From NCBI GenBank assembly GCA_030765725.1, contig JAVCDF010000010.1, positions 1 to 44,350 of the forward strand: DNA of 44,350 bases, in the 5' to 3' direction. Positions within the stretch are counted from its first letter, which is position 1. Each line of letters opens with the position of its first letter. The stretch comes from Candidatus Chlorobium antarcticum. Its GTDB lineage: Bacteria; Bacteroidota; Chlorobiia; Chlorobiales; Chlorobiaceae. The notes beneath the pieces were generated by a model, which ran no database searches, was not told where the DNA came from, and saw nothing but the letters and a program-made list of their open reading frames with translations. Of this stretch, positions 34,804 to 44,291 are shown piece after piece. A program made the position numbers and the translations under genes.

Positions 34804-36636
34804 CTATTCGGTATTGTAGACCATGTTCAGTTCATTGTAAAGGGCGTCTATTTCTTTATCATACTGTTCAATAATTGTCTTGCGTTTAATCTTGAGAGTT
34901 GGCGTCATCAGCCCGTTTTCCAGGGTAAACGGCTCGGCAACCAGCAGAAACTTGCGGACTTTTTCATGTGTTGCAAGTTGTCGTGAAATGCTACGCAGCA
35001 GTTTTTCGTAGATTTTGGCGACCTCTTTGTTTTCCATAAGATCCTTGTCTGTGGCAGGTTTTATCCCTTCTGCTGTGGCAAATTCACGAAGTTTTTCAAA
35101 GTCGGGAATGATAAGGGCGATGAGAAATGGCTTTTTTTCACCGATAACCATTACCTGCTCCACATAGGGGCTTTCGGCAATCAACTGCTCAATGGGCAGT
35201 GGGGCAATGTTTTTCCCTCCGCTGGTAACAATGATGTGTTTCTTTCGATCGGTGATGGAAAGACAGCCGTCACTGTCGAGCTGGCCGATGTCGCCGGTAT
35301 GGAACCATCCGTCTTTGATGACCTCGGCAGTTGCTCCACTGTCTTTCCAGTACCCCTTCATGATATTAGGGCCCCTAAAGAGAATCTCGCCATCATCGGC
35401 TATCCTGATTTCAACATTCTTCACCGTTTGCCCTACGGTTCCAAATTTGACTTTTTCGGGTCTGTTGACATTGGTTATGGGGGAGGTTTCTGTCAGGCCG
35501 TATCCTTCCAGAATAGTTATGCCCAAGGCGCTGAAGAACTCGCCGGTCTCTTTTGGAAGAGCTGCACCGCCAGAAACGAAATAACGGAGCCGGCCGCCGA
35601 ATTTCTTCAGGATTTTATCGTAGACAAGTTTTTTGGCTAGCGCGTGAGTTGTTTTAAGAGGGAACGGCACAGAACCAGTCAGCGCCATCTGGCGGTTGTA
35701 CTGTTCTCCTGTAGAGAGTGCGAATTTGAAAATCTGCTGTTTGATTTGACTTTCCGAAGCAATCTGTTTCTGCATGTTGGCGCGGATACGGTCAAAGAGC
35801 CTGGGAACGGTAAAGATTATAGTAGGCCGGGCTTCGGCAATGTTCAGCGAAACCGCTTCTATGCTCTCAGCAAGGTAAATGGATGCTCCGCATGCAAAGA
35901 GCAGGTAGTAACCGCCGGTTCGCTCATATGCGTGGGAAAGAGGCAGGAAAGAGAGGCTGCAGTCTGTTTCGTCAAGAGTGATGAGGTCTGAGCAGGATTT
36001 TACATTTTCACAGATGTTCCTGTGTGTCAGCATCACCCCTTTGGGAAGTCCTGTCGTTCCGGAAGTGTAAATAATGGTTGCTGTGTCGTTGGGATCCACT
36101 GTGGTTCCTTCAAGCAACCGTGGGTTCGCCCGAAGAATTTTTTTGCCCTTAAGCTTGCAGTTGTTAAGGTCGCACACATCGTCAATCTTCTCTTCAAGGC
36201 GGTTTAAAATAATAATCTGCATCAAATCAGGCAGGTTCTGCCAGATTGAAAGAATCTTTCCGAGCTGCAGCATGTTAGACACAACAATGGCCTTGGCTCC
36301 GCTGTTCTGGAGTAAGTACTCAATCTGGTTGGGCGGCAGGGAAGGGTAGAGCGGCACATCAATAGCGCCAAGCGAGAGTATCGACATATCGGCAAGGTAC
36401 CAGCCCGGACGGTTTTCACTGAGTATTGCTACCCGGTCCCCCTTTTCAATCCCGTTTTCTTTCAGATATGCCGTGAAGTTTGTTACATCCTCATGAAAAT
36501 CGTCGTAGGTGATTGGTTCATAGATGCCGTTGAGTTTGTGGACGAACGGGAACTTCTTTTCCTTGCCGTGGTAATGGCTGAAAACAGAGGAAAACAGTTC
36601 CGGGAGGGTCTGAAAGTCAGGATTGATAAGTCCCAT
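34804..36636 (-). CDS. Long-chain acyl-CoA synthetase (AMP-forming)
   Basis: A 610-residue adenylate-forming enzyme. Motifs in order are the P-loop-like [20 protein letters not shown] (about 187-206), [15 protein letters not shown] (about 370-384), [15 protein letters not shown] and [18 protein letters not shown] with its catalytic C-terminal Lys region. It resembles the FadD15 type of bacterial long-chain acyl-CoA ligases that activates fatty acids with ATP and CoA. Its end converges on the mutY-like gene with 16 bp between. Confidence 0.93.
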   Translation of the reverse strand: MGLINPDFQTLPELFSSVFSHYHGKEKKFPFVHKLNGIYEPITYDDFHEDVTNFTAYLKENGIEKGDRVAILSENRPGWYLADMSILSLGAIDVPLYPSLPPNQIEYLLQNSGAKAIVVSNMLQLGKILSIWQNLPDLMQIIILNRLEEKIDDVCDLNNCKLKGKKILRANPRLLEGTTVDPNDTATIIYTSGTTGLPKGVMLTHRNICENVKSCSDLITLDETDCSLSFLPLSHAYERTGGYYLLFACGASIYLAESIEAVSLNIAEARPTIIFTVPRLFDRIRANMQKQIASESQIKQQIFKFALSTGEQYNRQMALTGSVPFPLKTTHALAKKLVYDKILKKFGGRLRYFVSGGAALPKETGEFFSALGITILEGYGLTETSPITNVNRPEKVKFGTVGQTVKNVEIRIADDGEILFRGPNIMKGYWKDSGATAEVIKDGWFHTGDIGQLDSDGCLSITDRKKHIIVTSGGKNIAPLPIEQLIAESPYVEQVMVIGEKKPFLIALIIPDFEKLREFATAEGIKPATDKDLMENKEVAKIYEKLLRSISRQLATHEKVRKFLLVAEPFTLENGLMTPTLKIKRKTIIEQYDKEIDALYNELNMVYNTE

Positions 36637-36896
36637 AGGAACGGAGTTGAGTGAGTCCGGACTGTCTTGATGACCGGGGGGATTTTAACGGATATGTATA
36701 CAAATATGTAACATTATGGAATCTGAATTCAAAGCATCGTCCTGTAAATAGTTATCACCCAGAGGGAGGTGATTTCCGTTAACGAAATTTATCCCTTGCC
36801 GAAAAGTCTCCTTGCTCTTATTTTGTGCATCAACAGGCATTTGTCGGGGCTTATCCTGCAAGCTCCAGAGAACAGTATAGTCGGAGGTTTTTGTTT

Positions 36897-37961
36897 ATGC
36901 AGAAAAAGGGTAATTCGGTTACACGATGGACTGGGTATGCAGGGCTTGCTGCAGGTATTCTCCTGACCCTTTTTCTTTTTCAGTCAATTGACCTTGAGCG
37001 ATCCCTTTACAGAATTTCCACAATCGGGTTCTCCTCACTCTTTATCATGCTGCCGTTTTTCGGCCTTCATTTTTTTGAAACCATTGCCTGGACGCTTGTG
37101 TTTCCGCCAGGTACAGGGCCGATTTCATTCGCCCGGCTGTTTAAAATTCAGGTAATTTCTGAAACCGTTTCAATGACTCTTCCTGCTGGCATGGCCCTTG
37201 GAGAGCCACTCCGGCCATTTCTCTGCAACCGCATGATGGGCATTCCCTATCCTGTTTCTGTTGCTGCCGTCACTGTGCGCAAGCTCCTTCTGAGCGCAAT
37301 GCAGGGGGTCTATACAATTATTGGAACCGTTGCGGGTTTCATGATGCTGCAGAGGGTATCTCCCGCATTAACAGGATTTCACGGCCTTGGATTCTTTATG
37401 CTTGCAACCGGTATTGCAGTCGGTTTGATTTTTCTCTATTTCCTCCTGACTGCACTGAAAGGCAATTCCGCGCAGTCAATTCACAGTCTTTTGATGATGG
37501 TGCCCGGAAAAAAGGTAAAGGAATGGCTTATTCAACGGGAGTCCGGCTTTTCCGATACCGATGAACATCTCCGCAGTTTTCATGGCGGCTCTCCCGCATC
37601 CCTGTGGCAAGCAACATTCTGGTATCTTGTGGGCTGGGCCATGCTGGCTGTGGAGAGTTACATCATTCTTCGCCTTCTTGGAGCCGACATATCGTTCCCC
37701 ACGGTCCTTGCCATTGATACTACTCTCGTCATGCTTCGGGCCCTCTTTTTCTTCATTCCCTCTGGCCTTGGAATACAGGATCTCGGCTATATGGCCTTTT
37801 TTCAGGCCGTAGGAATGCCCGATGCTGTAGCGCTTGGCGGGGCATTCATACTTATAAGAAGGTTCAAGGAGGTGCTGTGGTATTCTGCAGGGTACGGCGT
37901 CATGTTCATGTCGGGGGTTCACTTGCATGATCCCGAACATGCTGAACAGGTGGGTTCATGA
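36897..37961 (+). CDS. Flippase-like integral membrane protein (LPG_synthase_TM family)
   Basis: A 354-residue protein from ATG 36897, with CGGAGG about 9 nt upstream. It has about eight hydrophobic segments, for example GLAAGILLTLFLF, LFIMLPFFGLHFF and FMLATGIAVGLIFLYFLL. Landmarks of the lysylphosphatidylglycerol-synthase transmembrane family are EPLRPFLCNRMMG and FFFIPSGLGIQDLGYMAFFQ. It lacks the soluble LPG synthase domain. In polysaccharide loci such proteins are suspected lipid-linked sugar flippases. Its stop overlaps the next start (ATGA), so the two are coupled. Confidence 0.85.
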   Translation: MQKKGNSVTRWTGYAGLAAGILLTLFLFQSIDLERSLYRISTIGFSSLFIMLPFFGLHFFETIAWTLVFPPGTGPISFARLFKIQVISETVSMTLPAGMALGEPLRPFLCNRMMGIPYPVSVAAVTVRKLLLSAMQGVYTIIGTVAGFMMLQRVSPALTGFHGLGFFMLATGIAVGLIFLYFLLTALKGNSAQSIHSLLMMVPGKKVKEWLIQRESGFSDTDEHLRSFHGGSPASLWQATFWYLVGWAMLAVESYIILRLLGADISFPTVLAIDTTLVMLRALFFFIPSGLGIQDLGYMAFFQAVGMPDAVALGGAFILIRRFKEVLWYSAGYGVMFMSGVHLHDPEHAEQVGS

Positions 37962-38914
37962 AAAAAAAGATTCTGTTTGTCTGCGGTTCCATGAACCAGA
38001 CCACTCAGATGCACCAGATTTCAGACTTTCTCGGTGAGTACGACCTCTGGTTTACCCCTTTTTTCAGTGACGGGGTTCTCGGTGCTACTGCCCGAAGCGG
38101 TTTGCTTGAGTTTACTATTATGGGCAAAGGGCGAACAGGGAAGGCTCTGGAGTATCTCAACACTCATGAACTGAGGGTTGACAACGGAGGATGCAGGCAC
38201 CCGTATGACCTTGTTGTTACCTGTACCGACCTGATTATTCCCCGTATCCTGAAAGGCTCACCAAGAGTGCTTGTGCAGGAGGGGATGACTGAGCCTGAGA
38301 CTCTGTTGTTTCAATTGACGAAGAATTTCCGCTGGATACCGCGCTGGCTTGCAGGTACGGCATCCACGGGGCTTTCACGCGCATATGATAAATTCTGTGT
38401 GGCCAGCGAGGGGTATCGCGACCTCTTTATCCGCAAGGGTGTTGACCCAGAGAAACTGGTGGTGACAAGCATCCCAAATTTCGATGACTGTTCCGCATAT
38501 TGTGACAATGATTTTCCGCACAGGGACTTTGTTCTGGTCTGTACCTCAGACAACAGGGAGACATTTATTTACGAAAATCGCAAGAAGAATATTCTGGCAT
38601 GGCGGGAAATGGCGGGGGAGAGCCAGTTGATATTCAAACTTCATCCGAATGAAGTGGCTGCACGCGCCACAGAAGAGATTGAACGATATGCTCCCGGGAG
38701 TCTTGTGTATTTGGATGGGGTAGCGGAAGAGATGATTGCAAATTCTAGGATGATGATTGCTCAGTTTTCTTCTACTGTTCTGGTGGCTTCGGCTCTCGGC
38801 AAAGAGGTTCGCTGTGGACTTCCTGATGAGGAGCTTCGGAAGCTGACGCCTGTTCAGAACCGTTCAGCCGCGAAAAATATTGCCAATGTGTGCAGGGAGG
38901 TCCTTAATGGCTGA
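37958..38914 (+). CDS. Glycosyltransferase-like (GT-B) protein of a surface-sugar cluster
   Basis: A 318-residue protein. The N-terminus [17 protein letters not shown] looks like the first Rossmann half of a GT-B fold. The second half has [39 protein letters not shown] and [20 protein letters not shown]. Those HPNE and SST-A--ALG motifs occur in UDP-GlcNAc 2-epimerase-like and capsule transfer enzymes. Donor and acceptor are unknown. Coupled to the genes on both sides by overlaps. Confidence 0.65.
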   Translation: MKKKILFVCGSMNQTTQMHQISDFLGEYDLWFTPFFSDGVLGATARSGLLEFTIMGKGRTGKALEYLNTHELRVDNGGCRHPYDLVVTCTDLIIPRILKGSPRVLVQEGMTEPETLLFQLTKNFRWIPRWLAGTASTGLSRAYDKFCVASEGYRDLFIRKGVDPEKLVVTSIPNFDDCSAYCDNDFPHRDFVLVCTSDNRETFIYENRKKNILAWREMAGESQLIFKLHPNEVAARATEEIERYAPGSLVYLDGVAEEMIANSRMMIAQFSSTVLVASALGKEVRCGLPDEELRKLTPVQNRSAAKNIANVCREVLNG

Positions 38915-39623
38915 GTTGCATCAAACCATTGCGGTTATTCCTGCTCGTGGGGGCTCTGTGGGCCTTAAACACAAGAATATTTATCCCGTAGCTGGAAAGC
39001 CGCTTCTTGCCTGGACCATTCTGCAGGCACGGGCGTCATCCCTTATAGACAGAGTCCTGGTTTCAACAGACAATACCGAAATAGCAGCTGTCGCTGTAGC
39101 CTATGGTGCAGAGGTCGTTCGGCGCCCCACGGAGATTTCAGGAAGCAGTGCCAGCTCTGAATCGGCAATTCTCCATTCTCTTGATGTGCTTACTGCACAA
39201 GGGGACGAGCCTCCCGCGAGGATTGTGTTTCTGCAGGCAACCTCGCCTCTGCGGAAACCCGGCGATATTGATTGTGCCCTTAGGCAGTTTGAGCTTGAAG
39301 GTGCCGATTCGCTTATTTCAGTAACAAAGGCTGATGACCTGACTCTCTGGGAACAGCGGATGGGGGAGTGGAACAGTGTGAATTTTGACTGGCGGAACCG
39401 CGGGATGCGGCAGGAGCGGGCGGAGCAGTATATTGAAAACGGATCGATCTATATTTTCAGGCCATCTCTACTTCAGGAATGCGGCAACAGGATAGGCGGA
39501 AAGCTGATCACCTACAGAATGGAGTTCTGGCAGACCTGGGAAATTGACACTCTTGAAGAGATTGAGCTGATTGAGTTTTTTATGCATAAAAAAAATCTGA
39601 CAGCTCCGGACCGGGAACTGTAA
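38907..39623 (+). CDS. CMP-sugar synthetase (NeuA/acylneuraminate cytidylyltransferase family)
   Basis: A 238-residue nucleotidyltransferase that loads a nonulosonic- or octulosonic-type sugar onto CMP. Motifs are [20 protein letters not shown] (CTP loop), [31 protein letters not shown] and [13 protein letters not shown]. The closing [20 protein letters not shown] is typical of NeuA-type enzymes. It overlaps the preceding gene by 8 nt. The Fe-ADH and aminotransferase genes after it raise the option of an amino-Kdo-like substrate. Confidence 0.88.
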   Translation: MAELHQTIAVIPARGGSVGLKHKNIYPVAGKPLLAWTILQARASSLIDRVLVSTDNTEIAAVAVAYGAEVVRRPTEISGSSASSESAILHSLDVLTAQGDEPPARIVFLQATSPLRKPGDIDCALRQFELEGADSLISVTKADDLTLWEQRMGEWNSVNFDWRNRGMRQERAEQYIENGSIYIFRPSLLQECGNRIGGKLITYRMEFWQTWEIDTLEEIELIEFFMHKKNLTAPDREL

Positions 39624-39641
39624 CCTAACACACTGCCACCA

Positions 39642-40775
39642 ATGAATTTCTTTCTCACAACAGATCTCGTCATCGGAGTCAATGAAGCCTTGAGCCTTAC
39701 AAAGCATCTTGGAGAACTGAAGTCCCAGAGGCCCGGGATCATTTATGATGCAGTTCTTGAAGAAAATCTCTATTTCAGGGATGTTAAGGCAGCCCTCAGT
39801 GCCAAGTGCCCCGATGCCTTTTTTTATTGTAATGAATTCAAGGGAGAACCAACTTACAGCCACCTTGAAAACACAGCGGAACATTTCAGGGGGAGCGGCG
39901 TCGACTGCATAGTTGCCATTGGCGGCGGAAGTACCATGGATCTGGGCAAAGGTGTTGCCCTGCTCATGACCAACAATGTTCCAGCGCTTTCATTGAAAGG
40001 GTTCCCTTCGGATGTGCATGACCCCCTTCCTCTTCTTACAGTTCCCTCTCTTCCGGGAAGTGGTGCTGAGGTGAGTTACAATGCGGTATTCATTGATGAG
40101 GATGCAGGCCGAAAACTTGGCATCAACAGCCGGAAGAATTTTCCTAAAAAGGCGATTGTCGATCCCGTGCTCTCCATGAGTGCACCTCTTGAGGCGGTTG
40201 TTTCCTCAGCCATGGACAGTCTTGTTCACTGTGTTGACAGCTTCGGGTCGGTGAAGCACACCCCGCTGTCAAGAATTTTTTCAGTTGAGGGGTTCCGCCG
40301 CTCGTTCTATGCCCTTCAGCAGAACCAGCTTGACCGGGCAGAGTCGCGCATTGATCTCTGCATTGGCAGTGTGTGCGGTACCGTTGCCCTTATGAACTCC
40401 GGCGATGGACCCACCAACGGTTTCGCTTACTATCTGGGTGTTCGCCACAAGGTTCCACACGGAATGGCTGGAGCCATTTTCCTTAAAGAGGTAATGCGCT
40501 ATAACCTCAGCCATGGTTATGACCGATATGCATCACTTAATGCAGCACCTCTTCAAGGGACGCTTCGGGAGGGGGCTGAAGAGCTTCTTTCAGAAATGGA
40601 CGATCTTTACCGTCAGCTTTCAATTCCTAACCTCGTACCTTACGGTTATGGCAGCGGCAATGCCGCCGAATTTGCCCGCGAGGCTTCCGGTGCGCTGCAG
40701 GGATCATTCGGAGGAAATCCCGTCCCGTTTGACGGAGAGTCGGCTGAATATGTTGTTACCAGATTAATACAGTAA
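39642..40775 (+). CDS. Iron-containing alcohol dehydrogenase family protein
   Basis: A 377-residue group III dehydrogenase. VAIGGGSTMDLGKGVALL is the NAD-binding GGGS loop. Metal ligands fall in SSAMDSLVHCVDSF (Asp, His) and GVRHKVPHGMAGA (His, His). The PSLPGSGAEVSYNAVF segment fits the family. Lying between a CMP-sugar synthetase and a DegT aminotransferase, it could oxidise a sugar hydroxyl before amination, as KdnB does to Kdo in Shewanella. The assignment to that reaction is inference from gene order. Confidence 0.85.
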   Translation: MNFFLTTDLVIGVNEALSLTKHLGELKSQRPGIIYDAVLEENLYFRDVKAALSAKCPDAFFYCNEFKGEPTYSHLENTAEHFRGSGVDCIVAIGGGSTMDLGKGVALLMTNNVPALSLKGFPSDVHDPLPLLTVPSLPGSGAEVSYNAVFIDEDAGRKLGINSRKNFPKKAIVDPVLSMSAPLEAVVSSAMDSLVHCVDSFGSVKHTPLSRIFSVEGFRRSFYALQQNQLDRAESRIDLCIGSVCGTVALMNSGDGPTNGFAYYLGVRHKVPHGMAGAIFLKEVMRYNLSHGYDRYASLNAAPLQGTLREGAEELLSEMDDLYRQLSIPNLVPYGYGSGNAAEFAREASGALQGSFGGNPVPFDGESAEYVVTRLIQ

Positions 40776-40800
40776 CCACTTCACACAACCCATTACTATT

Positions 40801-41958
40801 ATGGCAGGCGCAGAATTGATTGGAAAAGAGGAGCTCTCTGAAATTATGGAGCTTTTCAGTCACGAAAAGGTCAACCTCTACCGTTATGGCGGGGGGAACT
40901 ACAAGACCCGTGAATTTGAGAAGAAATTTGCAGAGTGGATGGGCGTCAGCTACGCCCATGCGGTTTCCTCAGGGACCGCTGCCATACACTGTGCTCTTGC
41001 AGGGGCTGGTGTGGGGCCCGGAGACGAAGTTATCACTACCGCATGGACCTTCATTGCCCCCATTGAAGCAATCAGCGCTCTGGGAGCTGTTCCCGTACCG
41101 GTTGAAATAGATGAAACCTATCATCTTGACCCTCTGGCGGTAGAACGGGCAATTACAGAGAAAACAAAAGCAGTTGTTGTGGTTCCCATGTGGGCTGCTC
41201 CCAAAATGAAAGAACTTCAGGATATCTGCACCCGGAGGGGCCTCATTCTCATTGAGGATGCCGCACAGGCTCTTGGCGCCTCATACGGGGGCAGAAAGCT
41301 CGGAACAATCGGCAGTGTTGGTTCCTTCTCGTTTGATGCCGGAAAGACGCTACATACCGGTGAGGGCGGAATAATTGTGACCAACGATCGGGAGATCTAC
41401 CTTCGAGCTGCTGAATTCTCCGACCATGGCCATATGCATCTTGACGACCTTCCGCGAGGAAAAGATCCCCGCCGGGCAAAAGGGCTTAACCTCCGTATGA
41501 GTGAAGTGACTGCTGCCATAGGCCTTGCGCAGCTTGCAAAAATTGATACCATCCTCTCAACTGCCAAAGAGAATAAAAAGAGAATTAAGGACGCCATCTG
41601 CAATGTGGCGAACATTACTCTCCGCCCTTTTGCCGATGAAGTGGGCTCGCAGGGCGACACTCTGATTTTCAGTGTAAGCGACCGCGCCGCTGCGCTGGAG
41701 TTTGAGGTGCATCTCGGCCGAAGCGGGTTTGGCACTAAAATTCTTCCTGAAGCGCTTGACTGGCATTATGCAGGGGTATGGGGCCATCTTCTTGATGGGT
41801 ATGATCGCTATCGAAACAGTGATCTTGAGGCGCTCTGGCCCAAAACGGGAGAGCTTCTCCGTCGGAGCATCTGTCTGAACATCCCTGTTCTTATGGACGA
41901 CGCAACAGTTGAAAAACTGACTGAAGCCATTCTCTCGGCAGCTGAAGCAATGGGGTAG
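40801..41958 (+). CDS. DegT/DnrJ/EryC1-family PLP sugar aminotransferase
   Basis: A 385-residue aminotransferase. The PLP-binding parts are SSGTAAIHCALAGAGVGPGD, TAWTFIAPIEAI, EDAAQALGASYGG (Asp153) and the Schiff-base Lys182 in FSFDAGKTLHTGEGG. It ends the cluster 25 nt after the dehydrogenase and is followed by a terminator. It would add an amino group to a keto or aldehyde sugar. With the dehydrogenase it resembles the KdnA/KdnB pair that makes 8-amino-3,8-dideoxy-octulosonate; other amino sugars are possible. Confidence 0.9.
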   Translation: MAGAELIGKEELSEIMELFSHEKVNLYRYGGGNYKTREFEKKFAEWMGVSYAHAVSSGTAAIHCALAGAGVGPGDEVITTAWTFIAPIEAISALGAVPVPVEIDETYHLDPLAVERAITEKTKAVVVVPMWAAPKMKELQDICTRRGLILIEDAAQALGASYGGRKLGTIGSVGSFSFDAGKTLHTGEGGIIVTNDREIYLRAAEFSDHGHMHLDDLPRGKDPRRAKGLNLRMSEVTAAIGLAQLAKIDTILSTAKENKKRIKDAICNVANITLRPFADEVGSQGDTLIFSVSDRAAALEFEVHLGRSGFGTKILPEALDWHYAGVWGHLLDGYDRYRNSDLEALWPKTGELLRRSICLNIPVLMDDATVEKLTEAILSAAEAMG

Positions 41959-41987
41959 AAGACAAAGATCAGAAAGAACGAAAACGA

Positions 41988-42020
41988 AAAAAGCCTGTTC
42001 CATGATGGACAGGCTTTTTC
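41988..42020 (+). terminator. Rho-independent terminator of the sugar cluster
   Basis: AAAAAGCCTGT pairs with ACAGGCTTTTT (41988-41998 and 42009-42019) around a 10-nt loop, giving an A-tract on the left and a T-tract on the right. It can work in both directions and marks the edge between core genome and the accessory block. Confidence 0.8.
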
Positions 42021-42064
42021 TGTTCTGGAGGTGAAGAGCGGATTTACAGTGTAAGGAATAGTAG

Positions 42065-42577
42065 CTGTGCGTCTACAACTGGGCCATCAAACGGAACGCA
42101 GCCGGAGCTGTTGAAACCACCTACCTGAAAGTAGTCGAGGAAGAGCAGGACGAAAACCAGAACAAAATCAAAACCTTCCGCATCTGGACGCAAGACCGGG
42201 TCGAGGTCTACCGATCCAGCAGCGAATCGGGCGAAGTCGAAACCATCATCGATCAACCGAACCCCCTCGGCATAGTGCCGGCAGTCTGCCATTACAGCCG
42301 CAGCAAGCTGCACCGCGGCATTGGAACCTCAGAAATAGAAGATGTAGCCCGCATCCAGCAAAGCATCTACAACGATGTAAGCGAGCTGGGGCAAACAATC
42401 CGCAACACCAACCACTCAACACTGGTGAAGAACCCCGAAGATGACGCCACAGGAGGCGCAGGCGGGGTTGTCATCATGGCCGAAAGCACAGAAGCAGGGA
42501 AACGCCCCTACCTCATGCAGCCGATGCTGTTTCAGAGGGAAGGGCTGTTCAAGACGATTGACAAAAAAAAGGGATGA
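42065..42577 (+). pseudogene. Phage portal protein, internal fragment
   Basis: The frame opens after two TAG codons at 42059-42064. It reads VYNWAIKRNAAGAVETTYLK, FRIWTQDRVEVYRS, NPLGIVPAVCHYSRSKLHRG, EIEDVARIQQSIYNDVSELG, GQTIRNTNHSTLV, and so on up to TIDKKKG and a stop. This is the central part of a tailed-phage portal, the ring through which DNA enters the head. The N-terminus is missing. The end coincides with an A8 run (42563-42570), after which the protein seems to carry on in another frame. Confidence 0.7.
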
Positions 42578-42969
42578 TCAACCGCATGACCCACCTCGCA
42601 CCAGTGCGAAGCATGCGGACCCAGCCAGTAAGTGGTGAAGCTATGAAGACTGAGTTTGAGCTGCTTAATGCGCTTCTCAGTGAAATGGCCTCAGGGCTGC
42701 AACTCACCGAGATAAAGCTCATTGAAATCTTCTGCGCCTGGTTAGGCAAAGAAGACGAGGCAAAAAGCCTCATTGTCAAATATCCAGAGAAGTTCGAACT
42801 GCGCGACCGCGAGCAGGATCTGACGCTGCTCAAAGAAGCCGGCACCCTCACAGTCAACAGCCCCACCTTCCAAAAAGAGCTGCAGAAGCTGATCGCCAGC
42901 ATCGCCCTGGAGGACGATGCTCAGCTGGAGGAGATCAATGGGGAGATTGATGGAAATGGGTCGGAATAA
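42574..42969 (+). pseudogene. Phage portal protein, C-terminal fragment
   Basis: This frame encodes up to 131 residues: VSGEAMKTEFELLNALLSEM, then LQLTEIKLIEIFCAWLGKED, and an acidic end LEDDAQLEEINGEIDGNGSE. P(V)SG-A-K-EF--L is a recurring element near the C-terminus of portal proteins. It lies directly behind the previous fragment, so a deletion or frameshift split one gene. No other head, tail or lysis gene is nearby. Confidence 0.55.
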
Positions 42970-43039
42970 ATCTCCCTCGTAATGGAAAAATCTTGTAATC
43001 TTTGCTATTTTTAAAATTCTTGGCAACAGGCGATTGGAA

Positions 43040-43189
43040 TTAGCGTGGCTTCTCTCAGACAGCTGAACTCTTCAGGAGTTACTTGGGCATAATGATGTGA
43101 GCACCACGATGATTTATACTCATGTTTTAAACAAGGGCGGTCATGGAGTAAAAAGCCCTGTTGACCTGTTTGTTGCCGGTTTAGACTGA
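43040..43189 (+). pseudogene. Integron integrase (IntI) C-terminal remnant
   Basis: The frame reads [20 protein letters not shown] then [18 protein letters not shown], ending at TGA 43187-43189. [23 protein letters not shown] is the characteristic end of integron integrases, with the His of LLGH and the nucleophile Tyr of YTHV. Immediately upstream is DS-TGA-TLQ, where integrases have DIRT, so a CGA-to-TGA nonsense change is likely. The rest of the gene is gone. It points in the same direction as the Mrr gene. Confidence 0.8.
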
Positions 43190-43338
43190 TCTGTATAAGT
43201 CCGCACAGCTCAATGATTGTTAATATTTGTAAGTCGTTTATAAATAATTGATTGGGTTGTTTTTGGTGGTGATTTCGACATTGTCTTATACAGAAAGGAG
43301 CTTTCTGCCTTTTCTGGATTAGGCAGATCAGTCTAAAC
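43179..43338. repeat. Nested inverted repeats between the integrase end and the cassette junction
   Basis: The outer pair is GTTTAGACTGATCTG at 43179-43193 and its perfect complement at 43324-43338. The inner pair is TCTGTATAAG at 43190-43199 and CTTATACAGA at 43285-43294. They share sequence at the left arm, so two alternative hairpins are possible. The stretch covers the integrase stop and ends 4 bp before the G^TT junction, where an attI site is expected in this orientation. Confidence 0.7.
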
Positions 43339-43341
43339 ATT

Positions 43342-43348
43342 GTTATGT
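43342..43348 (+). other. Integron core site GTTATGT (attI or attC crossover point)
   Basis: GTTATGT fits the GTTRRRY core loosely and is exactly complementary to ACATAAC at 44292-44298 behind the Mrr gene. In a true cassette the bases after G^TT come from the cassette front and must match R'' of its own attC, which is what is seen. The complement extends to 12 bp (43339-43350 with 44290-44301). Confidence 0.65.
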
Positions 43349-43367
43349 AACTAAATGAGGAATATAT

Positions 43368-44285
43368 ATGATTCCAAAGTATGAAGAAATAATGCTACCG
43401 CTCCTCAAATCTCTATCAGATGAGAAGGAACATAGTCTTAGTGAAACTCATGACGCCTTGGCAAAAGAATTCAAATTGACAGACGATGAATTAAGGGAGT
43501 TATTGCCAAGTGGACAACAACCGATTTTCAGAAACAGGTTGGGCTGGGCAAGAACTTACCTAAAAAAGGCCGGCCTGTTAACGTCCCCCAAAAGAGCCTA
43601 TTTCAAAATAAGCGACACAGGACTTGCACTCTTAAATGAAAATCCAACTGAAATCACATCAAAATTTTTGACCAGATATGATGATTTTTGGGAATTCCAA
43701 TCAATAAAAAAGACCAAAGCAGACAAAAATATTGATCCAAAAATCCAGCTTGATGATGCTACTGACCAAACTCCAGAAGAATCTCTCGAATACGCCTATC
43801 AAAAACTCCATTCCGCATTATCAAAAGAATTGCTTAGCATCGTAAAAACCTGCACTCCGAGTTTCTTTGAGAAACTTGTAATCGATTTACTTATCACCAT
43901 GGGATACGGTGGGTCGAGAAAGGAAGCAGGCAAAGCAATGGGCAAATCAGGAGATGGAGGAATCGACGGTATAATTAACGAGGACAAACTTGGACTTGAT
44001 GTCATTTATCTTCAGGCAAAACGGTGGGATAACCCTGTTCCAGTTAAGGAAATTCGTGATTTCACAGGAGCACTCGCATCTAAAAAAGCTAAAAAAGGTA
44101 TCTTCATTACGACGTCATCTTTCCCAAAAAGTGTTTACGAATTTGTCGGGCAAGTGGAATACAAAATAATCCTCATTGATGGGGAACGATTAACCAACTT
44201 AATGATAGAGCATAGTGTTGGTCTTTCGACCGTAAGCACCTATCATGTAACAACAATAGATTCGGATTATTTTGAAGGAAATTGA
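43368..44285 (+). CDS. mrr: Mrr-type restriction endonuclease, as an integron cassette gene
   Basis: A 305-residue protein; ATG 43368 follows ATGAGGAATATAT. Residues about 1-90 are the Mrr N-terminal winged helix (MIPKYEEIMLPLLKSLSDEK, FRNRLGWARTYLKKAGLL). Residues about 155-290 are the Mrr catalytic PD-(D/E)xK domain. FFEKLVIDLLITMGYGG leads in, GKSGDGGIDGII carries the metal Asp, and DVIYLQAKRW supplies the (Q)xK part. ITTSSFPKSVYEF is the last conserved block. Mrr enzymes are type IV: they cut foreign DNA carrying modified bases. The gene fills its cassette tightly, with 20 nt before ATG and 6 nt after the stop to R''. Anti-phage cassettes of this kind are common in chromosomal integrons. 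Confidence 0.92.
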   Translation: MIPKYEEIMLPLLKSLSDEKEHSLSETHDALAKEFKLTDDELRELLPSGQQPIFRNRLGWARTYLKKAGLLTSPKRAYFKISDTGLALLNENPTEITSKFLTRYDDFWEFQSIKKTKADKNIDPKIQLDDATDQTPEESLEYAYQKLHSALSKELLSIVKTCTPSFFEKLVIDLLITMGYGGSRKEAGKAMGKSGDGGIDGIINEDKLGLDVIYLQAKRWDNPVPVKEIRDFTGALASKKAKKGIFITTSSFPKSVYEFVGQVEYKIILIDGERLTNLMIEHSVGLSTVSTYHVTTIDSDYFEGN

Positions 44286-44291
44286 ATACTT

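Noticed and set aside
36769-36966. A 65-codon frame after a GAGGTG motif upstream of the flippase-like gene
   Set aside because: It overlaps the flippase gene start in another frame and resembles no known protein.
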